From Actinomycetes bacterium (GTDB taxonomy: Bacteria; Actinomycetota; Acidimicrobiia; Acidimicrobiales; Palsa-688), in the NCBI GenBank assembly GCA_021815935.1, contig JAKAZH010000026.1, positions 1 to 14,175 of the forward strand: a DNA stretch of 14,175 nucleotides. Direction: 5' to 3'. Made by a program: the position numbers and the translations under genes. Positions 1 to 6,203 of the stretch are shown one piece after another (the first letter of the stretch is position 1; every line of letters starts with the position of its first letter). A model generated the notes under the pieces. The model was not told the origin of the DNA and did not search any database. It saw only the letters and a list, made by a program, of their open reading frames with translations.

Positions 1-156
1 CGAATACCCGCCGATGGCATAGCTGAACGTGATCGGCCACGTGTGTTCGTCCGGGGTGATCCCGTGCACCATTCCAAGGGCGAATGCTGTGACTACGATC
101 GCCAGGCCGGCCACGTGGGTCGGATTCCACAGATTGATGGCTGCCACAAGGTGCAT
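1..156 (-). CDS. Metal-transporter-like membrane protein, N-terminal fragment (runs off window)
   Basis: The first 52 codons of a minus-strand gene are present; the rest lies before the window. A hydrophobic stretch (about residues 15-30) is followed by H31-G-I-T-P-D36-E-H38 and then an aromatic segment (TWPITFSYAIGGYS). A helix carrying His-x4-Asp-x-His resembles the metal-selectivity motif of NiCoT/NicO nickel-cobalt permeases (HX4DH), with one extra residue before the last His. The ATG (154-156) shares one base with the TGA of the upstream Fur-family gene (TGATG), so the two are almost certainly co-transcribed and translationally coupled. A metal permease controlled by its own Fur-family repressor is a common arrangement. 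The identity rests on a short fragment; another divalent-metal or TauE-like permease is possible. Confidence 0.6.
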   Translation of the reverse strand, partial: MHLVAAINLWNPTHVAGLAIVVTAFALGMVHGITPDEHTWPITFSYAIGGYS

Positions 157-653
157 CAGGCGGCGCCGGGTGCGACTCGACTTGCCGCGGCGGCCAGCGT
201 CGGTTGCGCTCGGGGCGATCCCGCCTCGGCGCGAGGCTTCTCCGGTCGGGAACCGTCGGTACGAGGTCCTGTCCTCGACCGACACGGACCACAGGTGCCG
301 GTGAGGACCAGCCGGTGATCGGAGACGGTGAACCCGCAGCTATCCCACACGTCCTGGACGAGAGCGTCGACTAGCGCGCACGGCAGTGGCTCTACAGCGC
401 CGCAGCAGTCGCAGAGCAGGTGCTCATGGTGTTCGCCTGCAAGCTCGTAGCGGGCCCTGCGGTCGCCCAACACGACCCTGTGCACCAGACCCTCGTCTTC
501 GAGGCGATTGACGGCCCTGAAAATCGACGAGGGGTCAGCCTCGAAGCCTTGGCCGGCCAATGCGGCTTGGAGATCTTCGACGGTCCAGCAGTGCTGATCT
601 CCTTCATCCATAAGATCCGTGAGCCGGTCAGGGATCACCGCCCGTCTACCCAT
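156..653 (-). CDS. Fur-family metal-responsive transcriptional repressor
   Basis: This 165-residue protein fits the Fur superfamily (Fur/Zur/Nur/PerR), metal-dependent dimeric repressors. Residues 20-60 form the winged helix (WTVEDLQAAL...PSSIFRAVNRLEDEGLVHRV). The metal and dimerisation region follows, with the hallmark HHEHLLCDCCG (75-85, first Cys pair C81/C84) and a second Cys pair in CGPC (121-124), the usual structural zinc site. Fur proteins usually end near here, but this one continues for about 40 residues of Arg/Pro/Ala-rich, probably disordered tail. The ATG at 651-653 has no obvious Shine-Dalgarno. The stop overlaps the start of a permease-like gene, so the likely role is repression of metal uptake. 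The metal (Zn, Ni, Fe) cannot be read from the sequence; the permease motif mildly favours nickel (Nur-like). Confidence 0.85.
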   Translation of the reverse strand: MGRRAVIPDRLTDLMDEGDQHCWTVEDLQAALAGQGFEADPSSIFRAVNRLEDEGLVHRVVLGDRRARYELAGEHHEHLLCDCCGAVEPLPCALVDALVQDVWDSCGFTVSDHRLVLTGTCGPCRSRTGPRTDGSRPEKPRAEAGSPRAQPTLAAAASRVAPGAA

Positions 654-684
654 GCGAGGAACGTTACCGCATTCTGCTAGTCAG

Positions 685-705
685 TTGCGCAAATCGATTG
701 CGTAA
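685..705. promoter_or_regulatory. Palindromic operator candidate upstream of the Fur-family gene
   Basis: On the plus strand TTGCGCAA (685-692), a 5-base spacer, and TTGCGTAA (698-705) form an inverted repeat with 7 of 8 matching arm positions. It ends 32 bases before the repressor's ATG, within the expected promoter zone. Streptomyces Nur boxes have been described as TTGCAA-like halves separated by 5 bases; here each half is two bases longer with the same spacer. An autoregulatory Fur-family site is inferred. It could also affect the divergent hydrolase gene at 867. Confidence 0.5.
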
Positions 706-866
706 TGTTCGGACGAGGCTGAGCTTCGGGCCACCCAGCCGCCGGATCGAGAGGCGCGACTCTCCTTTGCTCCGCAGGCCCCTTAGACTCCTCGTCGGGC
801 CTCGGATAAGCGAGTCCCAGGGCCCGCCTCGGCGGGTTCGTAAAGTTATAGCGCGAGAGGTCGCAC

Positions 867-1946
867 GTGGCTGTCCGGATACGATCGAAGAGGTGGTTGG
901 TTGCCGCCTGTGTGGTGGTTGCCGCAGCCGTCGTCGGGGCTTTCGTCTATCGTAGCGGCGCTTCCACGTCTGGGGCTCACCACGCCAGGACCCGGCAAGC
1001 TTCGGCAGGCCTGGTGTCTAGAAGGATCCGCCACAGTGGTGCCCCGGCCTTGGTAGCCGGACGCGGCAGGGCGGGACGTCGCAAGCCGCTGCCGTTCCAT
1101 TTGAGTTCGGTCGCCCCGAGTGCAGCCCAGCTTCTCGCCGGGGCACCAACCCCTCCGCCCGGATGGACATCCGCGGTCCACACGGTCGACCAGGGCGGTT
1201 TGTTGCGGTCCTACCTGACGGTGCAGCCAAGTCATCTGTCGACTCCCGTACCCGTCGTCGTGCTCATGCACGGACGCTTCATGACCGCCGACCAGATTCT
1301 CGGATACACACGCCTGGCGTCGTCCGTCGGACCTGCGATCATCATCGCTCCTCAGGGCTACGAGCGTTCATGGAATGCGGGGGGATGCTGCGGACCGGCT
1401 TGGAAAGCCAACGTCAACGACGTGGCGCTCGTGGTCGCGGCCTTGGACTCCACGTTCGCCTCCACGCCGATGGCCGACCGCTCCCGGGTGTTCGCCGTCG
1501 GTTTCAGCAACGGGGGTCGGATGGCCTACCGGCTCGCGTGCGACATGCCCGGGGTCTTCACCGGTTTCGCCGCCGTGGAAGCCGTCCCGGTGGTGCCGTG
1601 CTCATCGATGCAGCCTGTCGACGTGACAGTAGTGGCCCAGCAGGGCGACCCGCTGCTAACGACGAAACCGGGAGCGCTGCCGAAGCGGATCGACGGAACA
1701 ACGGAGCCGACCTTGCCGGTGGAGTTGGCGCGACTGCGAGCTCTCGACGGCTGCGCATCGTCAGGGCAGGTCACCAAAGCCGGCGTCTCGGTCATCACGA
1801 CATGGTCGTGCGGGTCGGGGACGACGCTGCGTTACGTGTGGTACCCGGGCGGGCGCCACAGCTGGCGACCAAGCAGCGGAACCACCCCCGGGGCGACGCC
1901 GGTGGTTGTGGCGATGATCCGCTCCTCGCACGACCTTGTGAGTTGA
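867..1946 (+). CDS. Membrane-anchored alpha/beta hydrolase, PHB-depolymerase/feruloyl-esterase (LpqC-like) family
   Basis: This is a 359-residue secreted or membrane-anchored esterase. Residues 10-28 are a hydrophobic signal/anchor helix after a basic N-terminus, so the catalytic domain should lie outside the membrane. A basic linker leads to an alpha/beta hydrolase core: oxyanion-strand motif VVLMHGR (131-137), the family-typical Trp-Asn...Cys-Cys-Gly segment (169-176) followed by NDVALVVAALD, nucleophile elbow GFSNGG (Ser214), a probable acid Asp261 in QQGDPL, and the catalytic His331 in GGRHSW. Members hydrolyse esters such as polyhydroxyalkanoates, feruloyl esters or acetylxylan; the substrate here is unknown. 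The GTG start at 867 is supported by GAGAGG six bases upstream. The gene diverges from the Fur-family gene and ends 23 bases before the next plus-strand gene. Confidence 0.8.
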   Translation: MAVRIRSKRWLVAACVVVAAAVVGAFVYRSGASTSGAHHARTRQASAGLVSRRIRHSGAPALVAGRGRAGRRKPLPFHLSSVAPSAAQLLAGAPTPPPGWTSAVHTVDQGGLLRSYLTVQPSHLSTPVPVVVLMHGRFMTADQILGYTRLASSVGPAIIIAPQGYERSWNAGGCCGPAWKANVNDVALVVAALDSTFASTPMADRSRVFAVGFSNGGRMAYRLACDMPGVFTGFAAVEAVPVVPCSSMQPVDVTVVAQQGDPLLTTKPGALPKRIDGTTEPTLPVELARLRALDGCASSGQVTKAGVSVITTWSCGSGTTLRYVWYPGGRHSWRPSSGTTPGATPVVVAMIRSSHDLVS

Positions 1947-1963
1947 AGGCCCTGTGCGAGAAT
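1936..1963 (+). promoter_or_regulatory. Possible promoter for a leaderless transcript of the YbjQ operon
   Basis: TTGTGA (1936-1941) and GAGAAT (1958-1963) are spaced 16 bases apart, with the ATG at 1970 only 6 bases after the -10-like hexamer. No good Shine-Dalgarno precedes that ATG. Leaderless transcripts are common in actinobacteria, so an operon promoter overlapping the hydrolase stop is plausible. Read-through from the hydrolase is the alternative. Confidence 0.3.
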
Positions 1964-1969
1964 GGTGAC

Positions 1970-2380
1970 ATGAGCCAAGATCCGCTCGACCTCGAGCTGG
2001 CTACCACCGCGATCCTCGCCGACAACCACGACGTGAAAGGTCTCCTGGAAATGCTCGCCCGACAGCTGAGCGCCACCCTGGGCTCCAAGGTGACTGTCGA
2101 ACGTGAAGGCGGGATCCTGCGAAAGTCCAAGGAGATTCGGGCGCTGCGGGTTGCTTTCGGCGCAAAGACGTTCGTGGCCGAGATAGCCAGGGGTTCGCTT
2201 GTCACCGCGATCGCCCTCGAATCAGGTGGCATACGGATCCGCACCGACAAGGTGGAAATGGGCGACTGGCTCGCCGGGCTGCTCGCCGAGCTTCAGGTGG
2301 CGGCTTCGTCCAACCAGGCGTCACGAATGGCACTCGAACAGATCGTCAACGGGGGCCGACCGACCGGAGGAATACTATGA
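1970..2380 (+). CDS. Small uncharacterised protein leading the YbjQ-domain operon
   Basis: I do not recognise a named family for this 136-residue soluble protein. It has no signal peptide, membrane helix or cysteine. The visible pattern is an N-terminal helical region (about residues 8-37, ELATTAILADNHDVKGLLEMLARQLSATLG), a central basic/acidic segment rich in likely beta strands (KVTVEREGGILRKSKEIRALRVAFGAKTFVAEIARGSLVTAIALESGGIRIRTDKVEM), and a C-terminal helix (about 97-125). This suggests a compact alpha/beta fold. The reading frame is open well upstream, but inside the hydrolase gene; ATG 1970 is the first start after that gene. Its stop overlaps the next start by ATGA, so it is translationally coupled to the first YbjQ-type gene. 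An accessory or partner role for those proteins is inference from context. Confidence 0.75.
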   Translation: MSQDPLDLELATTAILADNHDVKGLLEMLARQLSATLGSKVTVEREGGILRKSKEIRALRVAFGAKTFVAEIARGSLVTAIALESGGIRIRTDKVEMGDWLAGLLAELQVAASSNQASRMALEQIVNGGRPTGGIL

Positions 2381-3201
2381 GCGACCCCAACCTGCCGGCC
2401 AACCTGCCGGCCAACCTGCCAGCTGACCTGCCACGCGACGCAGGCAAACGTCTCGCCGAGCTAAAAAACCTGTTCACCTCCGATCTGTCGGTCAACGAGT
2501 TCCTGCTCATCAAGCAGGCCGGGTTTCACCCGCTCGGCCTCGTGATGGGATCGTCGATCTACCACACAGGCATACAGACCCGAAAGTGGAGCAAGTCCCA
2601 GGAGCTGACCAAGCTGACCGAGGCGATGTACAACGCCCGAGAGCTCGCGATGACCAGGATGGAAGAGGAAGCCGAGCAACTCGACGCGGACGGCGTTGTA
2701 GGAGTGCGGCTCGACGTCAACTACTACGAGTGGGGCAACGACGCGGCCGAGTTCATCGCAGTCGGCACTGCCGTCAAAGCCGAAAACGGTGTCTCACATC
2801 GCACCAAGCACGGAAAACCGTTCACGTCCGACCTCTCCGGGCAGGATTTCTGGACCTTGATGCAGACGGGCTACGTGCCACATGGGCTCGTCATGGGAAC
2901 GTGCGTCTACCACATAGCGCATCGGGGCCTCGTGCAAACCCTCGGTTCGGTAGGCCAGAACGTCGAGTTGCCGAACTTCACTCAAGCCTTGTACGAGGCG
3001 AGAGAGTTGGCGATGACGCGGATGCAGGAGGAAGCTGAGCGGCTCGGCTCTACCGGGATCGTGGGTGTGCGCCTGGAGGAGAAAAGCCACCAGTGGGGGA
3101 GCCACACGATCGAGTTCCTCTCGATAGGCACCGCGGTCGGCGACACTGGTAGAGCCGTCACGCTTCCTCAGCCGATCACCGTCATTTCTCTGGACAACTG
3201 A
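2377..3201 (+). CDS. Tandem YbjQ-like (UPF0145, heavy-metal-binding-type) protein 1
   Basis: The 274-residue protein has two YbjQ-type domains (PF01906) at about residues 32-134 and 148-255. Each begins with the same block (FTSDLSVNEF / FTSDLSGQDF), continues with GLVMGSSIYH / GLVMGTCVYH and a helix NARELAMTRMEEEAE / EARELAMTRMQEEAE, then GVVGVRLDV / GIVGVRLEE and a closing EFIAVGTAV / EFLSIGTAV. The family is small, soluble and forms oligomers; it was named a putative heavy-metal-binding domain, but its function is not established. The N-terminus holds a short LPANLPANLPADLP repeat. GGAGG six bases before the ATG gives a strong ribosome site, and the ATGA overlap couples it to the preceding gene. 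No membrane segment is seen, so it should be cytoplasmic. Confidence 0.85.
   Translation: MSDPNLPANLPANLPADLPRDAGKRLAELKNLFTSDLSVNEFLLIKQAGFHPLGLVMGSSIYHTGIQTRKWSKSQELTKLTEAMYNARELAMTRMEEEAEQLDADGVVGVRLDVNYYEWGNDAAEFIAVGTAVKAENGVSHRTKHGKPFTSDLSGQDFWTLMQTGYVPHGLVMGTCVYHIAHRGLVQTLGSVGQNVELPNFTQALYEARELAMTRMQEEAERLGSTGIVGVRLEEKSHQWGSHTIEFLSIGTAVGDTGRAVTLPQPITVISLDN
2389..2433 (+). repeat. 12-bp tandem repeat inside the coding sequence
   Basis: AACCTGCCGGCC occurs twice exactly (2389-2400, 2401-2412), followed by a diverged third copy (2413-2424) and a partial fourth (2425-2433). It encodes (N/D)LPA repeats at residues 5-19 of the first tandem-YbjQ protein. Its 12-base period keeps frame, so copy number could vary without breaking the gene. 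Confidence 0.85.
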
Positions 3202-4328
3202 TGGCCGATTCGGGCTTACCGGGCGACGTACCGCCAAACGACCAGCACAGCCAGATTCCCGGCGAGGTGAGCGAAAGCGGCTACGAGGGCGACCTGCCCC
3301 CCGAAGCTGCGGAGCGGTTGTCGAGCTCCGCATGGTCGTCCGGCTTGAGCGTGAACGACTTCGCAGCCTGTCGCAGCATGGGCCTGCGGCCGGTAGCGCT
3401 GGTGCAGGGGTTCTGCGTGATGGGTTGGTCGTGGTACGGATCGGGATCGCCGTATATGTACCGGCCGGCGTATGGGCCGGCGATGGGCGGAGGCATTGGC
3501 GGTGGCTTCGCTGGGATGGGTGGGCGCCTGCCGGGCACCGTCGGAGGGGGATTCGGCGGACCGTTCTCGGGGAACACTCAGGGTGGCGGAGGCTACGGTG
3601 CCGCCAGCGGGTCGGGATCCGGTGCCGGCGCCTACGGACGTAGCCGCTGGGGTTCGACGATCAGCTCCTATAACTGCCCGCATTACTACGCTGGCATGGA
3701 CCATCGAAGTTTCGGGGAGAACTTCGAGCAGCGCTGGGTGTCGGACGTGTGGTCGCAAGGATTCAACACTGCGTTCGCCCGAATGATCGAGGAGGCCGCG
3801 GCCGCTGGAGCCCACGGCGTTGTCGGCGTGGTCGACACCGTTTCGAGTCTGATCGACAGGTCTATCAGGGAGTTCCACGTCTACGGCACGGCCGTCGCAG
3901 TCGAGGGAGCGCCTCGCCCGCCCTCCATATGGTCGACGTATCTGGCCGGCCAGAGGCTCGCCAAGCTGGTCGAGGCCGGATTCATGCCGACCTCGGTGGT
4001 CGCTTCAATAGCCTCGGTTCGGGTGTGGGCCGTCTGTGTCACCCAGGCGCTCATGGCCGGCGGCTACCAGACCGGCGGCTGGAGCGCTCCGACAGGCGAG
4101 ATTACACAGGTGTCCGACGCCCAGATGCAGGTTCGCCGTCTCGTGCGGGACCACGTCAAGTCGCAGATCGGCGCGGACACTCTCCACGGCGCCGACCTGG
4201 CGGTAGCGTGGCGCGACATCGGGGAGGGCGATTACGAGCTGCAAGCAGTTCTTCGAGGCACGAGGGTCCGCCGGGCCAGGCAAGCGGATCCGCTCCCGCC
4301 GCCCAAGCTGACTGTGCGTCTGGGATGA
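3201..4328 (+). CDS. Tandem YbjQ-like protein 2 with a glycine-rich insertion
   Basis: This 375-residue paralogue also has two YbjQ-type units. The first starts at SSGLSVNDFAACRSMGLRPVALVQGF (about residues 46-71) and resumes at FNTAFARMIEEAAAAGAHGVVGVVDTV (189-215) and EFHVYGTAVAV. Between these halves lies an insertion of roughly 90 residues: an aromatic patch (WSWYGSGSPYMYRPAYGPAM, about 76-95), a Gly-rich stretch (96-146) and NCPHYYAG. The second unit (about 243-356) is the most diverged of the set; it keeps LAKLVEAGFMPTSVVAS and LHGADLAVAWRDI but has lost most signature residues. A proline-rich tail ends the protein. The ATG shares one base with the previous stop (TGATG) and has no Shine-Dalgarno, so it depends on translational coupling. 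The low-complexity insert is probably flexible and may contact a surface or partner; this is inference. Confidence 0.8.
   Translation: MADSGLPGDVPPNDQHSQIPGEVSESGYEGDLPPEAAERLSSSAWSSGLSVNDFAACRSMGLRPVALVQGFCVMGWSWYGSGSPYMYRPAYGPAMGGGIGGGFAGMGGRLPGTVGGGFGGPFSGNTQGGGGYGAASGSGSGAGAYGRSRWGSTISSYNCPHYYAGMDHRSFGENFEQRWVSDVWSQGFNTAFARMIEEAAAAGAHGVVGVVDTVSSLIDRSIREFHVYGTAVAVEGAPRPPSIWSTYLAGQRLAKLVEAGFMPTSVVASIASVRVWAVCVTQALMAGGYQTGGWSAPTGEITQVSDAQMQVRRLVRDHVKSQIGADTLHGADLAVAWRDIGEGDYELQAVLRGTRVRRARQADPLPPPKLTVRLG
3475..3645 (+). other. Glycine-rich low-complexity insert region
   Basis: Residues about 92-146 of the second tandem-YbjQ protein are dominated by Gly, Ser and Ala (GGGIGGGFAGMGG, GGGFGG, GGGGYG, SGSGSGAG). 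The insert sits between the first strand pair and the central helix of a YbjQ unit, where the paralogues have only a short loop. The DNA is locally GGC/GGT/GGA-rich but not an exact tandem repeat. Confidence 0.8.
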
Positions 4329-5176
4329 GCTCGTCCAGCGACGGCCCTCAACCTGCGGAGAGCATCCGGGAGAAGGTTGCGCACTTGGCCGCAGGCGGGT
4401 ACCTCGAGCATTCGGGTGGCCGCCGGGGAGCCACCTCGGACCTGACTATCGACGAGACACTTGTCCTGCATTCAGTGGGCTGGGAACCGGTCGAGCTCGT
4501 CTGCGGTGCAAGTTCGTTCTCGATACCGGCGGGAGTGTGGCTTTGGAACCAGGGGGAGATCACATCGGCGTCGTATGCCTACACTGGCGCCCTTGCGCGG
4601 GCGGTGGCGTCGCTTCAGGGGGAATGCCGGGCTGTCGGTGGCCACGGTATCGTCGGCGTCCACCTCGACGTGGCTGTCGAGCGACACCTCGTCAACGTCG
4701 TGATGGTCGGATCGGCGGTGGCGCCAACGGATGGGAGCAGGCCGCTTGGGCAGCAGTTCGCGTCCGACCTCTCCGGGCGAGATTTCGCACTGCTTCACCT
4801 GGGAGGTTGGGACCCTATCGGCCTTGCGTATGGTGCGGCATTCGTAAATGCCCCGAGGCGCAGCGTTTCAGTTGCGATGAGGCAGAGCTCGCAGAACGTC
4901 GAACTGACCAACTACACCGAGGCTCTCTACGCTGCGCGCGAGTCGGCGATGGAGAGGATGCAGTCGATGGCCGGAGGCCTTTCAGGGCAAGGGGTGGTAG
5001 GCGTGAGGGTCTCCGAGGGCACGGTCGGCTTTGCGCGCCACGCGATCCGCTTTGCAGCATGGGGAACCGTCATCCGTCGCTCCGGGCGCCCCGACCGCCT
5101 TGGAGAACCTTCGATGGTCGTCCCTCTGCGAGACGAGTTGACGGCGTTTGAAGCTGCTGCTCTCCGCGGAGGCTAA
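4325..5176 (+). CDS. Tandem YbjQ-like protein 3
   Basis: The 283-residue protein holds two YbjQ-type domains at about residues 37-134 and 144-250. The second is clearly the counterpart of the second domain of tandem protein 1: both share ASDLSGRDF / TSDLSGQDF, SQNVELTNYTEALYAARESAMERMQ / GQNVELPNFTQALYEARELAMTRMQ, and GVVGVRVSE / GIVGVRLEE. The first domain is more diverged (TSDLTIDETLVLHSVGWEPVELVCGASSF, GIVGVHLDV, VNVVMVGSAVA). ATG 4325 is chosen because it gives an ATGA overlap with the preceding gene; the frame is open further upstream, but only inside that gene. It ends the four-gene run, and 126 bases without a convincing gene follow. The shared features imply duplication of an already two-domain ancestor, then divergence. 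Function is unknown. Confidence 0.85.
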   Translation: MSSSSDGPQPAESIREKVAHLAAGGYLEHSGGRRGATSDLTIDETLVLHSVGWEPVELVCGASSFSIPAGVWLWNQGEITSASYAYTGALARAVASLQGECRAVGGHGIVGVHLDVAVERHLVNVVMVGSAVAPTDGSRPLGQQFASDLSGRDFALLHLGGWDPIGLAYGAAFVNAPRRSVSVAMRQSSQNVELTNYTEALYAARESAMERMQSMAGGLSGQGVVGVRVSEGTVGFARHAIRFAAWGTVIRRSGRPDRLGEPSMVVPLRDELTAFEAAALRGG

Positions 5177-5302
5177 TTTACAGCAGTTGCGCCCGGCGAG
5201 GGGCAGGGACGCAGGGTGATGATTCGTATCGTCGTAACTGGGGTAGAAACAATCGATGAATTCAGTGTCGCGAAGCAGGGCAGCCCGGGAACGTGATGTC
5301 TG

Positions 5303-6187
5303 ATGCAGATATCGGGCGGCTTCGAGGGGCAGGACTTCGTCGAGATCGCCGATCTCCTAGCGCGGCGGCGATGCAGCGGCCGACTGGCTGTTCGCGCAGG
5401 AGGCCTCCGCGGGTCGGTTCGAATAGTCGACGGAGACGCCGTCTCGGCGGAGGCGTCAGGTAGCGCGCTTAGCACCGCGCGATCCACGTGGCAGGTAACT
5501 TTGGAGTACATCCTCTTCGAGGTACTTCAGGCTGACTACGGGACGTTTGATTATCAGCCCGACGAAGGTACACTTCTCGCGCCGGGTCCGCGGGTGACCT
5601 TCAAGGAGTCGTTTGATGGGGCGCGGCTGCGCCTCGAAGCGTGGCGTAAGGTTGAGAAGGTGATCCGCAGCTTCGAGGCTGTCCCTCGACTAGCGGATTC
5701 GCTTCCAGGCGAAATCACGGTTAGCAGCGAAAGCTGGTCCGTGCTCGTGGCCTTGGACGGACGGCGGACAGTAGCGGGGCTCGCGAAAAGGTTGAACCGC
5801 GACATCCTCGAGCTTTGTGAAGTTCTGGATCCTCTGGTGAGGGGAGGAGCGGTGACCGTGGATCAATCCGAGGCACCCTCGAAGTCCCTTCCGAAAGTTC
5901 GTTTGCAATGCAGTCTCGGCGAGGCGTCACCAGCTGCCGACGACGACGAGGGCCTCGTGAGCGTTACCCGCGGTGGTTTCGCTCTCGGCCTGGCTCGGCC
6001 GAGCGCGCCGATTGCGATGCTGGTCAGTGTCGATCCTCAGGTCGAGACACTGCCTCCGCTGGAAGGGACCGCCGGAGACGACATGTCGCCCGATTTTGCG
6101 CAAGACCCCGACGGTGGCCATCGCATCACGCGTAGGCTCGGCCTTCGGGGGCGCAGTCCGCTATTGAAAGGCGCCAGCGGGGAATGA
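5303..6187 (+). CDS. DUF4388 (PATAN) domain protein
   Basis: This 294-residue soluble protein opens with a DUF4388/PATAN domain (about residues 4-115): FEGQDFVEIADLLARRRCSGRLAVRAGG, then GSVRIVDGDAVSAEA and a helix leading to YGTFDYQPDEGT, the usual order of this domain. DUF4388 proteins are typically found with two-component, chemotaxis-like or GTPase signalling modules in bacteria. A second region (about 138-188, WSVLVALDGRRTVAGLAKRLNRDILELCEVLDPLVRGGAV) looks like a winged helix, as often follows DUF4388. The remaining C-terminus is acidic/polar and probably disordered. The ATG at 5303 is close behind an in-frame stop at 5294, so the start is fixed to within one or two codons; the ribosome site is weak. 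The next gene starts 16 bases after its stop, so they form an operon. Confidence 0.75.
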   Translation: MQISGGFEGQDFVEIADLLARRRCSGRLAVRAGGLRGSVRIVDGDAVSAEASGSALSTARSTWQVTLEYILFEVLQADYGTFDYQPDEGTLLAPGPRVTFKESFDGARLRLEAWRKVEKVIRSFEAVPRLADSLPGEITVSSESWSVLVALDGRRTVAGLAKRLNRDILELCEVLDPLVRGGAVTVDQSEAPSKSLPKVRLQCSLGEASPAADDDEGLVSVTRGGFALGLARPSAPIAMLVSVDPQVETLPPLEGTAGDDMSPDFAQDPDGGHRITRRLGLRGRSPLLKGASGE

Positions 6188-6203
6188 AATCGAGGTCGCT
6201 GCA

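Noticed and set aside
420..680. Plus-strand frame of 86 codons opposite the Fur-family gene
   Set aside because: The minus strand encodes all Fur hallmarks, and the plus frame has no recognisable feature.
823..836. CCCGCC-TC-GGCGGG hairpin before the hydrolase gene
   Set aside because: Short, with no T-run and no upstream plus-strand gene to terminate. Self-complementary GC runs of this size are frequent in such DNA.
1163..1969. Open plus-strand frame continuous with the small protein gene, giving a 405-residue product
   Set aside because: It overlaps the alpha/beta hydrolase, whose catalytic motifs are all in the other frame. The upstream part is Arg-rich shadow sequence. The real start is ATG 1970.
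3749..4324. Upstream extension of tandem YbjQ protein 3 by 192 codons
   Set aside because: The extension lies inside the second YbjQ gene and is Arg/Gly-rich shadow translation. ATG 4325 with its ATGA overlap fits the operon pattern.
5219..5296. 25-codon frame just before the DUF4388 gene, as a possible leader peptide
   Set aside because: Third codon positions are not GC-rich as in neighbouring genes, and nothing in the peptide suggests an attenuator. Left as chance.
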